Below, one piece after another: positions 35,844 through 46,270 of a stretch of 64,000 bases of DNA. The stretch lies in assembly GCA_022315425.1 (NCBI GenBank), contig JAIUPT010000042.1:992001-1056000 (forward strand). The letters run 5' to 3'. Origin of the DNA: Pseudevernia furfuracea. Lineage: Eukaryota > Ascomycota > Lecanoromycetes > Lecanorales > Parmeliaceae. The translations under genes and the position numbers were made by a program. The notes below the pieces were generated by a model. The model did no database searches. It was not told the DNA's origin and saw only the letters and a program-made list of their open reading frames with translations. Numbering within the stretch: the stretch's first letter is position 1; every line of letters starts with the position of its first letter.

Positions 35844-36323
35844 TTGTCCACGACCTCCCAATCCATCCTTCCTTTCTCCCTCTTCACCAATGCGCTTCCC
35901 GCGCCAAACAGTATCTCCTCAAACACGACGACAATCAAACCAGTGCCCCACGGCGCCGCCGACCTTCCAATTAACAACCTTCTTTTCTTCCACGAAAAGC
36001 GCATGAAGGCTGCTCTTGGAGAAGACTTTATTTTAAGAACGCCCGCTTTGCGCCGTGCGCTGCATCCTGAATTCGAAGGCCATTTTGGTGATAAGTATTG
36101 CGCTTTGCAACAAGAGGGGCTGAAGTTGATGAACGCGTTTGCTTTGGACGCCGAGAAGGGTGAGGCGACTTTTTGGATGGATCATAATGTTATGGATGAA
36201 GTGCAAAGGAATAAGGAGTGGCACGTTGGTATGTGGCGGACTGATATTTGGGATAACGTCTCTTGGCCGTGGCCGGTAGGGATGAAGGGGATCATCAGGA
36301 AGGGCAGTAGGTGGTTTGGATGA
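35844..36323 (+). CDS. hypothetical protein of 159 residues
   Basis: An uninterrupted frame in an otherwise decayed region. It codes SILPFSLFTNALPAP near the start, then LLFFHEKRMKAALGEDFILR, LHPEFEGHFGDKYCALQQE and a Trp-rich end (WDNVSWPWPVG). I do not recognise a family. No signal peptide or membrane segment is clear. It could be a young or lineage-specific gene, the inner part of the broken TPR/MYND gene on either side, or chance. The length and amino-acid make-up favour a coding origin. Confidence 0.4.
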   Translation: MSTTSQSILPFSLFTNALPAPNSISSNTTTIKPVPHGAADLPINNLLFFHEKRMKAALGEDFILRTPALRRALHPEFEGHFGDKYCALQQEGLKLMNAFALDAEKGEATFWMDHNVMDEVQRNKEWHVGMWRTDIWDNVSWPWPVGMKGIIRKGSRWFG

Positions 36324-37764
36324 ACTGCTCGCAAGCTCACTTACGATTGCCGACCGCCCGTGGGGGACTTTCCGCAGTCAAATCAAAGCTTTACGAGAGG
36401 GGTCATGGTAAGTAAAAGGCTTCGTTCCCCGCCTCCACAATGTCTCGACGCCGACGCAACTCAGGTAGGTCGATATATCGATTCGCAGCCAGCGCCCTCG
36501 AACTGGCGACTGCTTTGACGGCCACATCGCCGGCTACTTGTATCACACATCCATCTGTTAGGCAGTGCATTTGTGGCTGAGAAGCACGCCGCGGGAGTTG
36601 ACAGACACGGTGGGCCCAAAAGTCCGATCAGGAGTTTCAATGACACTCTGGACGCCATAAGGCGCAAAGCTTATTTCGAACATTATTATGGTTCTCGACA
36701 CCCTGGCGGCTGCAATACGACTTCTTAGAAGCACAAGCTACAAACTGCAGCACATATGGGCGGGAGCGAGACGCGGGAATGTGCCAGCAGCTTTCAGGAT
36801 ATTGACGCGGAAGGGAATGGGTGACACGTCGACATGACGTATCAGGGCTTGCCGGAGAGAATCCATGCAGTGATCGGTTGGTTTGGTTTGGCTTGATCGG
36901 GAACGAGGACTTGAATTGTCTATCTCAGTGTTCGAATCTGGGTTCTTATTGATTGATGATAGCCGTTCTCGAAGGTTCCTAAACGTCCGAACCGCTCGGG
37001 ATGTAACGTCTTGCGCAGGTCGTTCAGGCTGTGGAGCTCATACCACCTATGAAGTTGCACACCACAATATGAAATATCGGCCAAAACAAGTTCGACGTCT
37101 CTCTGTGAGCATTAGAAGAGAGCAATATCCGATTCTCCTCTGCGAAGCTGTTCCTTGTCAATCCATAGCAGAGGTGCAGACATAGCATACGGCCGCACTA
37201 AGATTTAGCGTACTGAAAGACGCCTTAGCAAACTATCTTCAAAAACCCCTGCAACACAACTCATAGATTACCTATTCAAACACTCTTTGCCCACCATTCA
37301 CAACAAGCGCGCAATCTAAGACCTTACTACTTCCAAAGAAAACTTTGACCAGCTTCAGAGTCACTAGCTCTGCTTCCTCCATTCAGTTTTCGTGATGCCC
37401 ACAGCCATTTCTGCGAATTGAAAAAAGTAGCAAGAGAAAATTGTGGATCAACGCGGATCGCGTACTCGAGCGATCGCTACGGCATCCTTGCACCAGACAA
37501 CGCTCGTGTCGATTTTAAGAAAGTCTAATGCCGTCCTGCTCAAAGTGAGTTAAAGCGCAAGGTAAGTTCTTTCCACCCAGTTTCCGTGTCTAGGAATTGT
37601 CTCTGACGTGGTCTACCTTCCGTTCACAGATCAAAAACTCTTGAAACCAAGACTCGAGACCACAATATGGCGTGTAACGTACATGATAAAACCCACGAGT
37701 TGCCTCTTCTAGCAATTGCTGGCAACATGTGCTAGGCGCGTAACTCTCAGCCCGATGACTCACA
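36324..37764. other. gene-poor stretch between two pseudogene parts
   Basis: Short frames only. A frame at 36883-37185 and a helical-looking segment near 36.7-36.85 kb (DTLAAAIRLLRSTSYKLQHI) might be more remnants of the broken gene, but I cannot place them in a family. Confidence 0.35.
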
Positions 37765-39054
37765 CAAACTAAAGCAATGTTCCGGCTGCTTGAATGCCTC
37801 GTACGGCGGCTGCAAGCGCCAGGTGCAGCATTGGAAGATAGGACACAAGGGCCAATGCAAAGTCTTTGGCCTCGTGGGCGAGAATACGAAACAGCAACAA
37901 GGGATATCTTGGGAGAATACAATAAGTTGCTGGTAAAGCTGCTCCTACACTGCCTCTACGATAGCGTTTTGCATGCTCACACGTCTCCGTATGAAGACTG
38001 CGCGGAAGAAGGCAGATGTGTTGGAGATCGAGTCAAGCAATATTGAGGAAGCGATATAACGTCAGCCTTATTGCGACACATGTCATCTCACAGCTCTCGA
38101 CCCCAACGGTGATGAAAAAATCACATTGTCTCCGTGCACGCAGTGCAAGGTGACGTTTTAGTGTTCCAACATATGTCAAAATCTAAGTTTACCCAAAGCA
38201 TCAACTAGAGCACTGCGCAGATTTTCGCGAATGGGCCGAGTTCTTTATGATCCGATAGTCATGGCCTATGCGCAGGGCAAAATCTTCTGTTGAATCACCT
38301 ACAAAGCATCCTCAAAGCACTCATGTCCCATTGAGCCCTCTTGAATCCTGGCGAGACTACCTCGAATTGTTCAAAACTCCCACGGCTGGTTGCATTTCCA
38401 CTACCAAAAGCGCCGTCAGCAACGACAAAGAGACCATAACTCAATTCAGAATTCTCTAAAGAACTTCGATCGAAATCTGCTGTCTCCTTATCATCCTCGC
38501 CGGCTTGGAGGCCACTATCACCGACCTGAATACCAAGTCAGCGCTCATGATTCATCTCGTTGGGGCCGCTGAAGCGGAGGTGGACGTATTGATGCTCAGT
38601 GAAGAGCTACTCCACCTCTGTCCGCGTTTGAAGCAATTAACAATTGCATATGTCGGCCCACAATGGCCCTTGTTTGCGGTCAAAAATACAAAGCCTGAAT
38701 GTTTGCACTGGATACCAAAGCAATGGGCGCTCTAGCCGCATGCTCTTCTACCGTGGCCCTTATCACGAGTTCATGGCTACAGACTTAGCCACCCATGATA
38801 CACCGGATCTTATCATCGCATTCACTTCGGGTCACGCGGACTCGGACATTGATTTGTGGGCGCCAACCCTTGAGCGAATTCTGGCATCTGACAGACCAGC
38901 GGTCTCCATAACTTACAATAAAAAGGAGGCCGTCGAAGAAGAAGCAGCTCTTGATAAGCTGGGTGCAAGCTTTATGATGCGACCGCAGATCAACAAATGG
39001 CGTAGCCTGAATTGGAGTCCGGAGCTCTTTGGCAACAAATACGAAAAACATTAA
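37765..39054 (+). pseudogene. decayed MYND zinc-finger / MSS51-like gene, C-terminal part
   Basis: Ordered fragments in different frames: a MYND finger near 37.78-37.85 kb (CSGCLNASY, then QVQHWKIGHKGQCKVFG, with one Cys pair damaged); a second finger near 38.07-38.18 kb (YCDTCHLTALDPNGDEKI, then SPCTQCKVTF, stop, CSNICQ) followed by remnants of a HCADFREWAEFF-type block; ATITDLNTKSALMIHLVGAA and LLHLCPRLKQLTIAYVGPQW near 38.5-38.67 kb; and an intact C-terminal piece (LIIAFTSGHADSDIDLWAPT and NKWRSLNWSPELFG) to 39054. The C-terminal domain is the one paired with MYND in MSS51-like fungal proteins. Many stops and frame changes make it a pseudogene. Confidence 0.8.
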
Positions 39055-39939
39055 AAGAACTGTTACTGGTACATTGTCAAAGGACGGAGATTTGCTTCGA
39101 TGCCTTCCGTACAGGATAACAGAATACAGGTCGAGAATAAAAGACCACAGAAGACGCATAGACTTTAGAGGATAGAACGATAGCAACAGCTGCCGATAGA
39201 GGTTCACAATTTCAATACTTCTACCCGATGTGGGTAGACACTGGGACTAGTTGGAATTTTTTGATTATCATCAAACTGCTATTCGTCGAAGCTGCACTAT
39301 GAGTCGTACAACACTCAATCTATCTTTCGACCGATCCGTCCACGTGCAAATTCTTATCTATCTTGTTCGTAGCTCAAGACTGTTCTCTTATTCGATATTG
39401 CGTATAAAGATTGTCTATAACTTCTGTAAAGATTCTAAAGCGCGTCGAAAAGGATATAAGTTTCGGGAAATGACCTCGCGAAGTTGTATAAGATTCCTAT
39501 TACTCTGATTAAAAGAATTTTCAAACGGTCAATTCACTGAGAGTCTTAATAGCGAAGACTAAAGCTGTGCAACTACTAGTAGTCTCCCAAAACCAAGAAC
39601 AACCATCTCGATTTAGCGTTCACTTGAAAGAAGTATAGACTATGGTATCTTAACAGAGTATTAAGAAACGGAGGCAATAAACGGCCCGCAGATCTCAGAA
39701 TCTCAGCAGACCATAAAGATAGAGCCCGACAACCACATTGTGTTACCACATTGAATGCTAGCATCGAGGGGTCGAACATTTGGCAAAGGCGTCTACGCTA
39801 GTCCTTAAATGGGTAAGACTTGGAGAGTCTTAGCGGGAAATGCGCCTCTCACCAATTTTGAGAGCTTCCATCATCGTTATAGAGCCAAAACTTCCGTAGT
39901 ACACTATGGTCGGTGGGACAGACTCTGGCTTCACCAGAA
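39055..39939. other. intergenic
   Basis: No supported gene. The region looks AT-richer than its flanks by eye. Confidence 0.4.
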
Positions 39940-40663
39940 ATGTCAGAGCGTTCAACAAAGACCACTCACTTAAGACAAGCCACGGCGAAGACCCAGAACC
40001 ATAATAAGACAAAGCGCCAAGCAACCCTTTACGACGCTATAGCTGGCACGTATCCTCGCTATTTCCATCCTTCCAGAGCCGTTTCCTAACACGTCACCCC
40101 TAGGTCGCGTATCCTCAACCGGCTTTATTCCCCCAACCCCTCGTGTCTCCGCACATCGTGACACCCCGTCTTCCAGCACCGTCGCCGTCCCGCCCGAAGA
40201 AGTGCTCTTCCGCCGCAAAGGAGCTCCTATACGATACGAGGAAGATGACCTCTACTGGGCTGATAAAAATTTGACCGACAACCAAAAATTGCCGGAGTCG
40301 GACTTGCTGAAAGCTATACATGCATACGCATCTGACTTCTATGGGAGGGCGGTGAAAGGGAGGGGTGCGGTTGACTTTGAGAGTTTGGATGAAACGGCGC
40401 TCTTGGCGGTGGGAGTGTTGATGGAGGAGATGGCGGGCGAGCTTTTGGGAGAGACGGGGGATATGGCTTTCGTCGAAGGGGAAGATGATGGGGTCAAGAA
40501 CGCCGGGGAAAAGGCCCTTCCAGAGGAGGCTACTTCCAGTGGAGAAGAAGGACACGAGTCTACAGCTGCAGCGTCGGAGGTCGCCTCAGAGGTAGCTACA
40601 TCGTACAAGAAGATGAGGCGCAAGCGGAGAAAGATCGAGCGTGACGATGACAGCGATAGGTAA
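39940..40663 (+). CDS. conserved fungal hypothetical protein with basic tail, reading frame broken near the N-terminus
   Basis: The ATG at 39940 opens MSERSTKTTHLRQ and QATLYDAIAGTYPRYFHPS, then stops at about 40087. The next frame is open from 40043 to 40663 and codes FIPPTPRVS, VPPEEVLFRRKGAPIRYEED, LPESDLLKAIHAYASDFYG, SLDETALLAVGVLMEEMA and a tail YKKMRRKRRKIERDDDSDR. As I remember fungal proteins of this type, both parts (YxAIxGTYP and VLFRRKxAP...LLKAIHxYASDFY) occur in one chain. So one gene is likely, with either a one-base frameshift near 40.05-40.09 kb or an intron (a 40050-40176 GT-AG intron keeps the frame but drops conserved-looking residues). Nuclear location is suggested by the basic tail. 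Confidence 0.6.
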
Positions 40664-41321
40664 TCTAGGCATGCCGGTAGTACTTCGTGGCTGGTTTTAT
40701 CACCAACCTCACCTAAAACTCCTCGATCTACGCCCACTGCTCAAAGAAACGGCCTTGACTAAGCTCATTACGCCGAGTAACAATGTGGCAACACAGTTTG
40801 TGTTTTTACATCTTTGGGGAAATATGTTCCTTGGCCGTCGACAACGAAAGAGATCTCCGCCCTCTGGAAGCCGTTCTCGTAATACGAAGAGTCTGAGGCT
40901 CTAGACGTCATGAAACGTTTGCCTTGCAACCTACGAAATAGGCCGCTAAGCTGTTCGAGTCTTGTCACCAGGTATCTTACGCCTCGCTTTTGTTCCGCAC
41001 ACTCGAACAATCTAAGATGACGACAGACCTTAACAAAGAAGACCCAAATGACAAATACACAAGCTCTGAATGACCATGACAAGGGAATCTGCAAAGAATC
41101 TGCTTGTTTTGGTGAATCTTTATCATTCTTTGTTGTCCGCAATAAAGCAAACTTGGAACTCTGCTGCCAGCAAGTGATATGTTTCCTTGATTTCTTCGCT
41201 GTACTCATTCCTCTCTACGCATTATTACACTTCTACAATCACCATCCTCGCCCATCAACGAAAACCGCAAGCCAAACCACCATATAAGCTCCTCATTTCG
41301 ACAGAACAACAACACAATACC
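40664..41321. other. intergenic, 5' flank of RING gene
   Basis: No supported gene. The last 100 bases are C/A-rich and lead into the ATG at 41322. Confidence 0.35.
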
Positions 41322-42047
41322 ATGCCTGCAGAAATCCTCAATAGACTTGAGTCCTTAGTTCCAGAGATGGAAACTTCCGTCGCCAACGGAAGTATCGAGT
41401 CTTCTATCAAGGCTATTCACGTCGACCCCCTTCAGTCCGAATTGAGGGCCATGAAATTCCTCTGGAGTCTGCCTATTGTTGACCTCGATTTCCTTCATGA
41501 AGATGAACATTTCTGTGGATTGTGTGATAGTAAATACGATGAGGTATTCAGAGTGTGCGGACGCGGTGAATCGCCTTGTTGTTTGCCATGCGGTCACATA
41601 GCTGGCCACTTATGCCTACGAAGTTATCTCTCGCCCTACGAGTGTGGATTCACAAAATGTCCATTCTGCAAAGTCGATTTTCCTCAGATGTTCACAGATC
41701 CAGTGGAGCCCGCACAGCCTACTAGCGACCTTGCGTGTGTGGATGTCGATGACCAAGAGATACCAGACGAGGAGCTGAGCAGACAGGTATCGCAATTGTC
41801 TAAAGATTCCGGAGCATCAACCGATGCAATCAAACGGTACCTCAGCATCGAGGATGTCCTTGAGCGCTCTCGAAGCCAAGCAGAACGATCAAAAATGGGC
41901 ACAGATGTACAAGATTTCGCCACTCACGCTACCGATGCAACGGACATCGGAGGCGATGAGTTTCCAAAAGATCGCAAGAATGGAGCAATTCCGACTTTTG
42001 CACGTGCTGCGATGAAGGCTGTTGGTCTGATGTCGAAGAAGCTGTAA
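41322..42047 (+). CDS. RING-type zinc-finger protein, 241 residues
   Basis: Single exon. A RING-like finger spans about residues 64-118: FCGLC, then SPCCLPCGHIAGHLCLRSYL and KCPFCKVDF, i.e. C-x2-C, C-x2-CGH, C and C-x2-C. The rest is acidic, then a Ser/Gln-rich helix and a basic end (AAMKAVGLMSKKL). The frame is open to 41187 but the ATG at 41322 follows a CAACACAATACC leader and gives a natural start. The CGHIAGxLCL core is shared in form with the RING gene at 43.3 kb (CGCIAGSLCL), so the two are probably paralogues. An E3 ubiquitin-ligase role is the family expectation; the substrate is unknown. Confidence 0.7.
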   Translation: MPAEILNRLESLVPEMETSVANGSIESSIKAIHVDPLQSELRAMKFLWSLPIVDLDFLHEDEHFCGLCDSKYDEVFRVCGRGESPCCLPCGHIAGHLCLRSYLSPYECGFTKCPFCKVDFPQMFTDPVEPAQPTSDLACVDVDDQEIPDEELSRQVSQLSKDSGASTDAIKRYLSIEDVLERSRSQAERSKMGTDVQDFATHATDATDIGGDEFPKDRKNGAIPTFARAAMKAVGLMSKKL

Positions 42048-42341
42048 AGTCGGATCTCAAGGTGGACACGGAGAAGAAGTAGATTAGCAAGCAAGGGAGC
42101 CTGGAAGGTAGACAGTCATAGGTGGAAGTATTCGTGTTTAAAAGCGTTAAGGATACATTGCCATAACATCAATGTGAGCCAAGATGAAATCCATGCACAT
42201 ATTTCCCTTTCGCTCGCCGTCCATGTCGGAATGTTGGCTGACACTAGCTGACACTAGCTAGTCATCTCTGCGAGTCTGCTACCTAAGTCTACTTTGCGTT
42301 ACCGTCTGAACGCACTGTACCCTTCTCTACAACCCAAGCCT
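42048..42341. other. short convergent intergenic region
   Basis: Contains a direct double TGACACTAGC (about 42239-42260). Nothing else supported. Confidence 0.4.
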
Positions 42342-43055
42342 CTAAGCTCCCACGAAACTCTCGCTTGAGCCACCAGCCCCTGTGACCGACAAGGCCTTCT
42401 TTGCTCGCCTACACGCCGCCATCAGAGTCTCCCCGAAGCTCGCATCTAGACTTTCATCAGCAGAAGGTTCAAGAACCTTCTCATCCTTACCTTCTTCCCC
42501 CGTCTGCTCGTCAGCGGTACTCTGTCTCTCAAGGCCGCACAGCCCTCCCTTTCTGTCTGCCGTATGCTTTTCCGCATCACGCAACGCGGCGCCACCGAAA
42601 TCCGGTCCGCTTCCGGCATCTTTGCTAGCGAGCACAGCGGATTCGCAAATCGGGCACCGAGTAGCTTCGAAGATCGAAAGGTTCGAGAGGAGACTGATGC
42701 TGTTGCCCATTAGCCTAAATCTGGCACCCTTCACCTTGTTGTCATCTTTCTTGAACAAGATGTGACCGCATGCTAGCTCCACAGCGTCTTCGAATTCATC
42801 GTCCTCGACGCACGGTGCGACGAAGAGGGGCGCGGTGTCGTTGCTGCCGGTTAGCTTCTTGGTGATTGCCATGGGTAGATAGGCGATGGAGTTCGCGAAA
42901 GACGTGGGAGCTTTCTGCGAGCTCGTTGGATTTGTGCGGGACATGAGGGGTTCGAATTTTGGTGATCGGACGACTCTCGGCTCGACTTGGGAGAGGGACG
43001 AGGGAGAGGGAAGAAGGGGGAAGAGAAATAGGAATGAAAGCAACGTGTTGTTCAA
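42342..43055 (-). CDS. degenerate RING-like protein, 237 residues
   Basis: Single frame. The core is CVEDDEFEDAVELACGHILF followed, after a 36-residue spacer, by RCPICESAV. This keeps the CGH and the C-x2-C end of a RING but lacks a clear first C-x2-C, so zinc binding may be incomplete. The tail is acidic then basic (AACRRAKKALSV), echoing the end of the RING protein at 41.3 kb. The first Met (43055) gives a hydrophobic start (NNTLLSFLFLFPLLPSPSS) that could be a signal peptide or translated leader; Met38 (42944) is an alternative start. Lying between two RING genes, it is probably a diverged family member. Confidence 0.55.
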   Translation of the reverse strand: MNNTLLSFLFLFPLLPSPSSLSQVEPRVVRSPKFEPLMSRTNPTSSQKAPTSFANSIAYLPMAITKKLTGSNDTAPLFVAPCVEDDEFEDAVELACGHILFKKDDNKVKGARFRLMGNSISLLSNLSIFEATRCPICESAVLASKDAGSGPDFGGAALRDAEKHTADRKGGLCGLERQSTADEQTGEEGKDEKVLEPSADESLDASFGETLMAACRRAKKALSVTGAGGSSESFVGA

Positions 43056-43332
43056 AGTGTCAATCGCTCAACGCTGCATGCTAGGCTGCCGTCCCGTAGC
43101 ACAAAGACACTCGAGCTCGACGCTCTTTGTGGCCTTGACACTCTATCACAACGCACCATAGCTTTGTTCGACTTTGAATAGGTGTCTCATAGATTCCTCT
43201 TTGTCTTGATTAGCAATCTCCTCATCACTTGTTCCCATACTTGACACATCCGTCTATATTCCAAGACTCTAGGTTTGTCCACCATAGCACCAGATATTTC
43301 ACATTCTTTCGCACGCGGCACATCATCCCCTC

Positions 43333-44295
43333 ATGGATTCAGCCATGATCATCACCAGCATGGACAGTCCCCTCCAACATCTCCGATCTGTCCGAGCAGA
43401 AGACCTTCCACCCAACCAGCAGGCTTGCCATGTTTGTGGGACTCCCTGGCGTTTCCCAAAAGACGTGAATGGTCCGATGGAATATCCCGTCGTTCTCACG
43501 TGTGGATGCATCGCTGGCTCCTTGTGTCTAGAGCGATCATTCGAGAACAGTCCGAGATGTCCTCTCTGCAACACTACCGTTCGTATCATTGCGGGAGTCA
43601 ACGCGCCGCTCAATCCCAACACGGGCACCAACTTACGTCGGCTCGAGCTGCGAAGCGGCGTCAACGACTGGCCAATCCCATCGATTGAAAGCCGACGGGA
43701 GAGGCCGGACCGAGTCCCAACGGAGGAAGCAGAGCAGATGAAGTGTCTCCTGCAAGAAAAGCTGGGTGTCCTGAACGGCTGTCATGGTACTTGTCTTTCG
43801 ATACGAGAGTTGGAGATATGCATCAGCCTCGTCGATTATCGCCTCGGCACCACCACCCCCATTGCCGATGTCCTCGATGCCTTCCTGAAACACCCGCTTT
43901 TCGATCCTTCCCGCTGGAAAAGGACCGCGGATATACGGGAGTATGTGGAAGGGAAATCGACGGACCCCTTCCACGGCAAGTCTGGCTTCGGGAACCTCAC
44001 GGGCGGAGATTTGAGAGACGTGCTCATGCTGGTCAACATGCGCGCCGGCACCTCGTTTCTGTTGGACGAGCTGGAGCTGGTGGTGTCGTTGATGAATTTC
44101 ATTCATGCCCGTGATGTGGGGCTCTCGGATGTTCTGGGATTGCGAGATCGACGTGTCTACGGACAGCCAGACTTGCCCGGGTTGCAAGCTGTCGATAAAG
44201 AGTTGGTTGGGGCCTTCCGGACCCTCGATATCCGCGTTGGTTCGAAGAACGCTGTGGAGGATTTGAGGGATGTGTTTTCCCAAACCACTTTATGA
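43333..44295 (+). CDS. RING-type protein with two N-x-RAGT-like helical repeats
   Basis: Single exon, 320 residues; alternative starts at Met5 and Met10. RING-like finger at about 32-80: ACHVCGTPW, VLTCGCIAGSLCLERSF, RCPLCNTTV. Two repeat-like units of about 45 residues follow. In the first, LSIRELEICISLVDYRLGTT leads into IADVLDAFL. In the second, LRDVLMLVNMRAGTSFLLDE leads into LELVVSLMN and LSDVL, and a weaker echo closes the protein (LVGAFRTLDIRVGSKNAVED). The same N-x-RAGT-x-F pattern recurs in the RING/C2H2 protein at 61.4 kb. I know no named domain for it. Probable E3 ligase with an adaptor repeat. Confidence 0.7.
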   Translation: MDSAMIITSMDSPLQHLRSVRAEDLPPNQQACHVCGTPWRFPKDVNGPMEYPVVLTCGCIAGSLCLERSFENSPRCPLCNTTVRIIAGVNAPLNPNTGTNLRRLELRSGVNDWPIPSIESRRERPDRVPTEEAEQMKCLLQEKLGVLNGCHGTCLSIRELEICISLVDYRLGTTTPIADVLDAFLKHPLFDPSRWKRTADIREYVEGKSTDPFHGKSGFGNLTGGDLRDVLMLVNMRAGTSFLLDELELVVSLMNFIHARDVGLSDVLGLRDRRVYGQPDLPGLQAVDKELVGAFRTLDIRVGSKNAVEDLRDVFSQTTL

Positions 44296-44949
44296 GGCGG
44301 TTCCCTGGGCGGCTGAATTTGGATTCCGTCTCTAGGTCTTCGACATGACAGATGAAGAAGGGAACGAGAAACATTGGATCGACCCTGCAGATCAACATTG
44401 TGTAAGGGATGCAATTCAGAGGATTCTGCGAAATTGATGAATGATGGCTCTGCCTTGAGTAATGACAAACGGGAATTCAATGTATGTTCGTCAAGTTTGC
44501 TCTGTGAAAAGTCAATTTTCTCGTCCTTATGGTCAAAGAATCACGCTCGAAGGAGTAAGACTGCGAGTTATTGGAACATTGAGCATATGTCTTGCAGCGA
44601 GTAGAAAAGACTTGAACAACTTAGGGCTCAAAATTCTTAACACATCGTCTTTGACCTTGTCGAGGAACCCTGTGTCGTCATACAATAGCTTTTCATTTGA
44701 GCGCTTTACTTTGAGCACTCCATATAATTCTCTCACTTGGATCTCATTTCACTGGTGTCAGCGTCGACCTCAAAATGTTTCTTCGGCTTATTAGGGAGGA
44801 ACGTTTTTCGATATTAGCGCGGGCCAGTATTGCTGGACGAATGCTACTAGAGATGATAAGATCAAAAGGCGTCAGCCAAGGTTTACTTTTGTTCAAAGCG
44901 TTCATCATATATCATCTCTGGCAGCCCCTGAAAAAGACAGCTTGGAGGA
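44296..44949. other. intergenic
   Basis: No supported gene; short frames only. Confidence 0.4.
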
Positions 44950-45645
44950 TCCCGGCTGAAGTTTAGCATTGTCTTAGGTTCATTAGCTCTTCATCTATTT
45001 GGCGACACATTCTACGGTTCCAACATACGTACTGACATGGGTGAAGGCCTAGGGAGCTTACATTCGGGTTTTCGATCAAAGCCAGCGGTATCTGCATTAG
45101 AAACAAGGTCTCGGGAAGGATCGGCTTCTTCGTGCCCTTCTTCTCAAACGAGATCGATAACTTAAAACACGTACTTCTACGTCGAATTGATCTCGATTCA
45201 ACTCGATATCGAGAAAGCGAGCATATCGTATTTTCTCGGTGACGGATTCGGCGAAGAGTTTCGATAATGCCGTTGAATTGAGACTTGATGCTAGCTACTA
45301 TCGAGACCTTTAACGATAAAGACGGGATCGTCGGAAAGCACGTAAGATTCGAAGTCAGCTTTGATAAGCATTCATTTCGGAGGGGAAGCGACATGGTTTA
45401 TAAGACAAGTTTTGGGCAGGAAAGGGGTCTTTTGCTCCTGATAGACGTCTTGAGAGCCGGATTAAGATGAACCTTAGAAAAAGCTCTGGAGTCTACGTAC
45501 GGAAGACGATATCTTCGCTATAACGCGAGTAAGCTTGTTCAGAGGGCTGCAGTTGGTACAGCTTGAGGACATCGTTGATAAGTTTCTGCTCGCTGACGGA
45601 GGGAGTGCGAGTTGGGTGAGAACCCTTGAATGAAGTAATAATCAT
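44950..45645 (-). pseudogene. broken SnoaL-like small-protein gene
   Basis: On the minus strand an ATG at 45645 opens MIITSFKGSHPTRTPSVSEQ, then KLINDVLKLYQLQPSEQAYS and RYSEDIVF, ending at a GTACGT donor. This is a familiar start of a fungal SnoaL-like family. Downstream pieces fit the rest of that family but in changing frames: DPVFIVKGLDSS then a stop, IKSQFNGIIETL in the next frame, and ELNRDQFDVEV in the third. Three frames are needed within about 150 bases, so it is probably a pseudogene. The antisense-free 143-residue frame at 44963-45394 on the same strand overlaps it and is mostly a frameshifted reading of it. Confidence 0.55.
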
Positions 45646-46270
45646 TTTGTCAGAGGTGTTGGTGATTCGGAAAAGTGTATTGAGGGCTGTATGGAATGAC
45701 AGTAAGATAGAATGATTCCTTAGAGGTTTTATAGTGAGGGAAAAGGGGTAAGATAGTTATGTTTACTTAAAAGGTCACGGTCGATGCTCACCAAAGAGTG
45801 ACGTGACCTGACATCCCCATTCACTCTGCTGGGCCTACTCATTACAACATAAGGTAAGGTGCTCATCGCTTTCAGCTCCGCCCAACATTCTGACAAAGAT
45901 GTACTGTGCAATGAATTATCGCTATTGAAATCTCAAATTTTATCAAAGTACTACTATGATGGGTCTCAAGAAGTGTATGATCGATACAGCGTCTCTTCTA
46001 CAAAAATCACACTCAATAAGTGGCCGCAATATATCCTTCGATTAGGTTGTCTGGAACTTTGGTCTCGGACAAAGTTCAAAGTGTTACTTGCTATTCAAAG
46101 GTAAGTGAAAAGGTGTTCAAATATTGTCGACATTCTGGCAGGCATGACTTGAATGTCCAATGTCTTCGTTGTATACACCGGAAGTCTGCTTAATGCGCTC
46201 TTAGGTGTTTGCATTTGAAGGTCTCTATTGTGGAGCACGGGTTGTCACTCCATATATCTTCGTTGCTTGT
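45646..46270. other. intergenic
   Basis: No supported gene. Confidence 0.4.

Noticed and set aside
36925..36945. GTTCGAATC as a tRNA B box
   Set aside because: No matching A box at the right distance and no cloverleaf.
43633..44283. 216-residue minus-strand frame over the RING gene
   Set aside because: Antisense of a gene with clear RING and repeat motifs; no features of its own.
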